DNA from: Oscillospiraceae bacterium
GTDB lineage: Bacteria; Bacillota; Clostridia; Oscillospirales; Ruminococcaceae
Direction: 5' to 3'
DNA: 6,785 nucleotides
Assembly (NCBI GenBank): GCA_017848075.1
Contig: JAGALG010000202.1
Coordinates: 1-6,785, forward strand
Both the position numbers and the translations under genes were made by a program. Numbering within the stretch: the first letter of the stretch is position 1; the number at the start of each line of letters is the position of its first letter. Below are positions 6,606-6,785 of this stretch, piece after piece. The notes under the pieces were generated by a model. The model did no database searches and had not been told where the DNA came from. It saw only the letters and a program-made list of their open reading frames with translations.

Positions 6606-6633
6606 TTGACTATTAAACAGATCGCGCTATACT
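6606..6633 (+). promoter_or_regulatory. Promoter of the partial MarR-like gene
   Basis: TTGACT (6606-6611), 16 nt, TATACT (6628-6633), each 5/6 to consensus. It lies about 60 bp before the ATG at 6691, so the downstream gene is a separate unit from the sel cassette. Confidence 0.7.
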
Positions 6634-6634
6634 A

Positions 6635-6654
6635 ATAGTTAGTTGCCTAATTGT
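6635..6654. promoter_or_regulatory. Imperfect palindrome, candidate operator
   Basis: ATAGTTAG (6635-6642) and CTAATTGT (6647-6654) are complementary at 6 of 8 positions around TTGC. It lies directly after the -10 box, where a bound repressor would block initiation; MarR proteins commonly autoregulate through AT-rich palindromes of this size. Confidence 0.4.
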
Positions 6655-6690
6655 TATATAGCTAAATATTCAGAAAAGGAGGTTCCGAAA

Positions 6691-6785
6691 ATGTCAACAG
6701 CTCATCATAAGTTGACTCACGATTTGGATAAAATCAGTTTAATGCGCCGCATTTTCACGCATCGTGCTGCTACCCGGGACGGTAT
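6691..6785 (+). CDS. N-terminus of a probable MarR-family transcriptional regulator (cut by window end)
   Basis: An open frame of 31 codons that runs off the window. The ATG at 6691 follows a near-perfect AAGGAGGT ribosome site (6676-6683) with 7-nt spacing, so the start is firm. The visible protein, with LTHDLDKISLMRRIFTHRAA at residues 8-27, resembles the first dimerisation helix of MarR proteins, but the winged helix-turn-helix is outside the window, so the family call is tentative. The promoter and palindrome just upstream fit an autoregulated repressor, often followed by a transporter gene. Nothing here links it to selenium. Confidence 0.6.
   Translation, partial: MSTAHHKLTHDLDKISLMRRIFTHRAATRDG

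Overview
This window carries a complete selenocysteine (Sec) biosynthesis and decoding cassette, most likely from an anaerobic, roughly 50% GC Clostridia (Bacillota), probably a gut Oscillospirales-type organism. The taxonomic reading rests on strong AGGAGG-type ribosome sites, the codon style, a SelD of the U-A-S-K type, and a short hairpin-rich intergenic repeat that I recall from Oscillospirales genomes. It is inference, not a database result.

Layout. Positions 1-304 are non-coding: a 101-bp repeat with imperfect terminal inverted repeats (104-204), then two hairpins that close the leftward operon. Two leftward genes follow: a 104-residue protein of unknown function (305-619) and a LysR-family regulator (623-1537), only 3 bp apart. 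A divergent 275-bp intergenic region separates lysR from the rightward genes selD (1813-2853), selA (2987-4384), selB (4430-6337) and tRNA-Sec/selC (6407-6504). A perfect 12-bp hairpin terminator (6533-6562) ends the cassette. The window closes with the first 31 codons of a probable MarR-type regulator (from 6691), behind its own promoter and a palindromic operator candidate.

How it works together. SelD makes selenophosphate; SelA uses it to convert Ser-tRNA(Sec) to Sec-tRNA(Sec); SelB carries that tRNA to UGA codons followed by a SECIS hairpin. SelD here is itself a selenoprotein: codon 16 is an in-frame UGA (1858-1860) at the catalytic position, with a hairpin 12 nt after it. The cassette must therefore decode its own first enzyme, and conventional gene calling would truncate SelD to an ATG at 2023. 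The divergent LysR protein belongs by sequence style to the CysB/CysL-like group and by position is the obvious candidate regulator of selD. Its small co-transcribed partner is the least explained gene in the window. No selenoprotein client such as a formate dehydrogenase or reductase lies inside the window.
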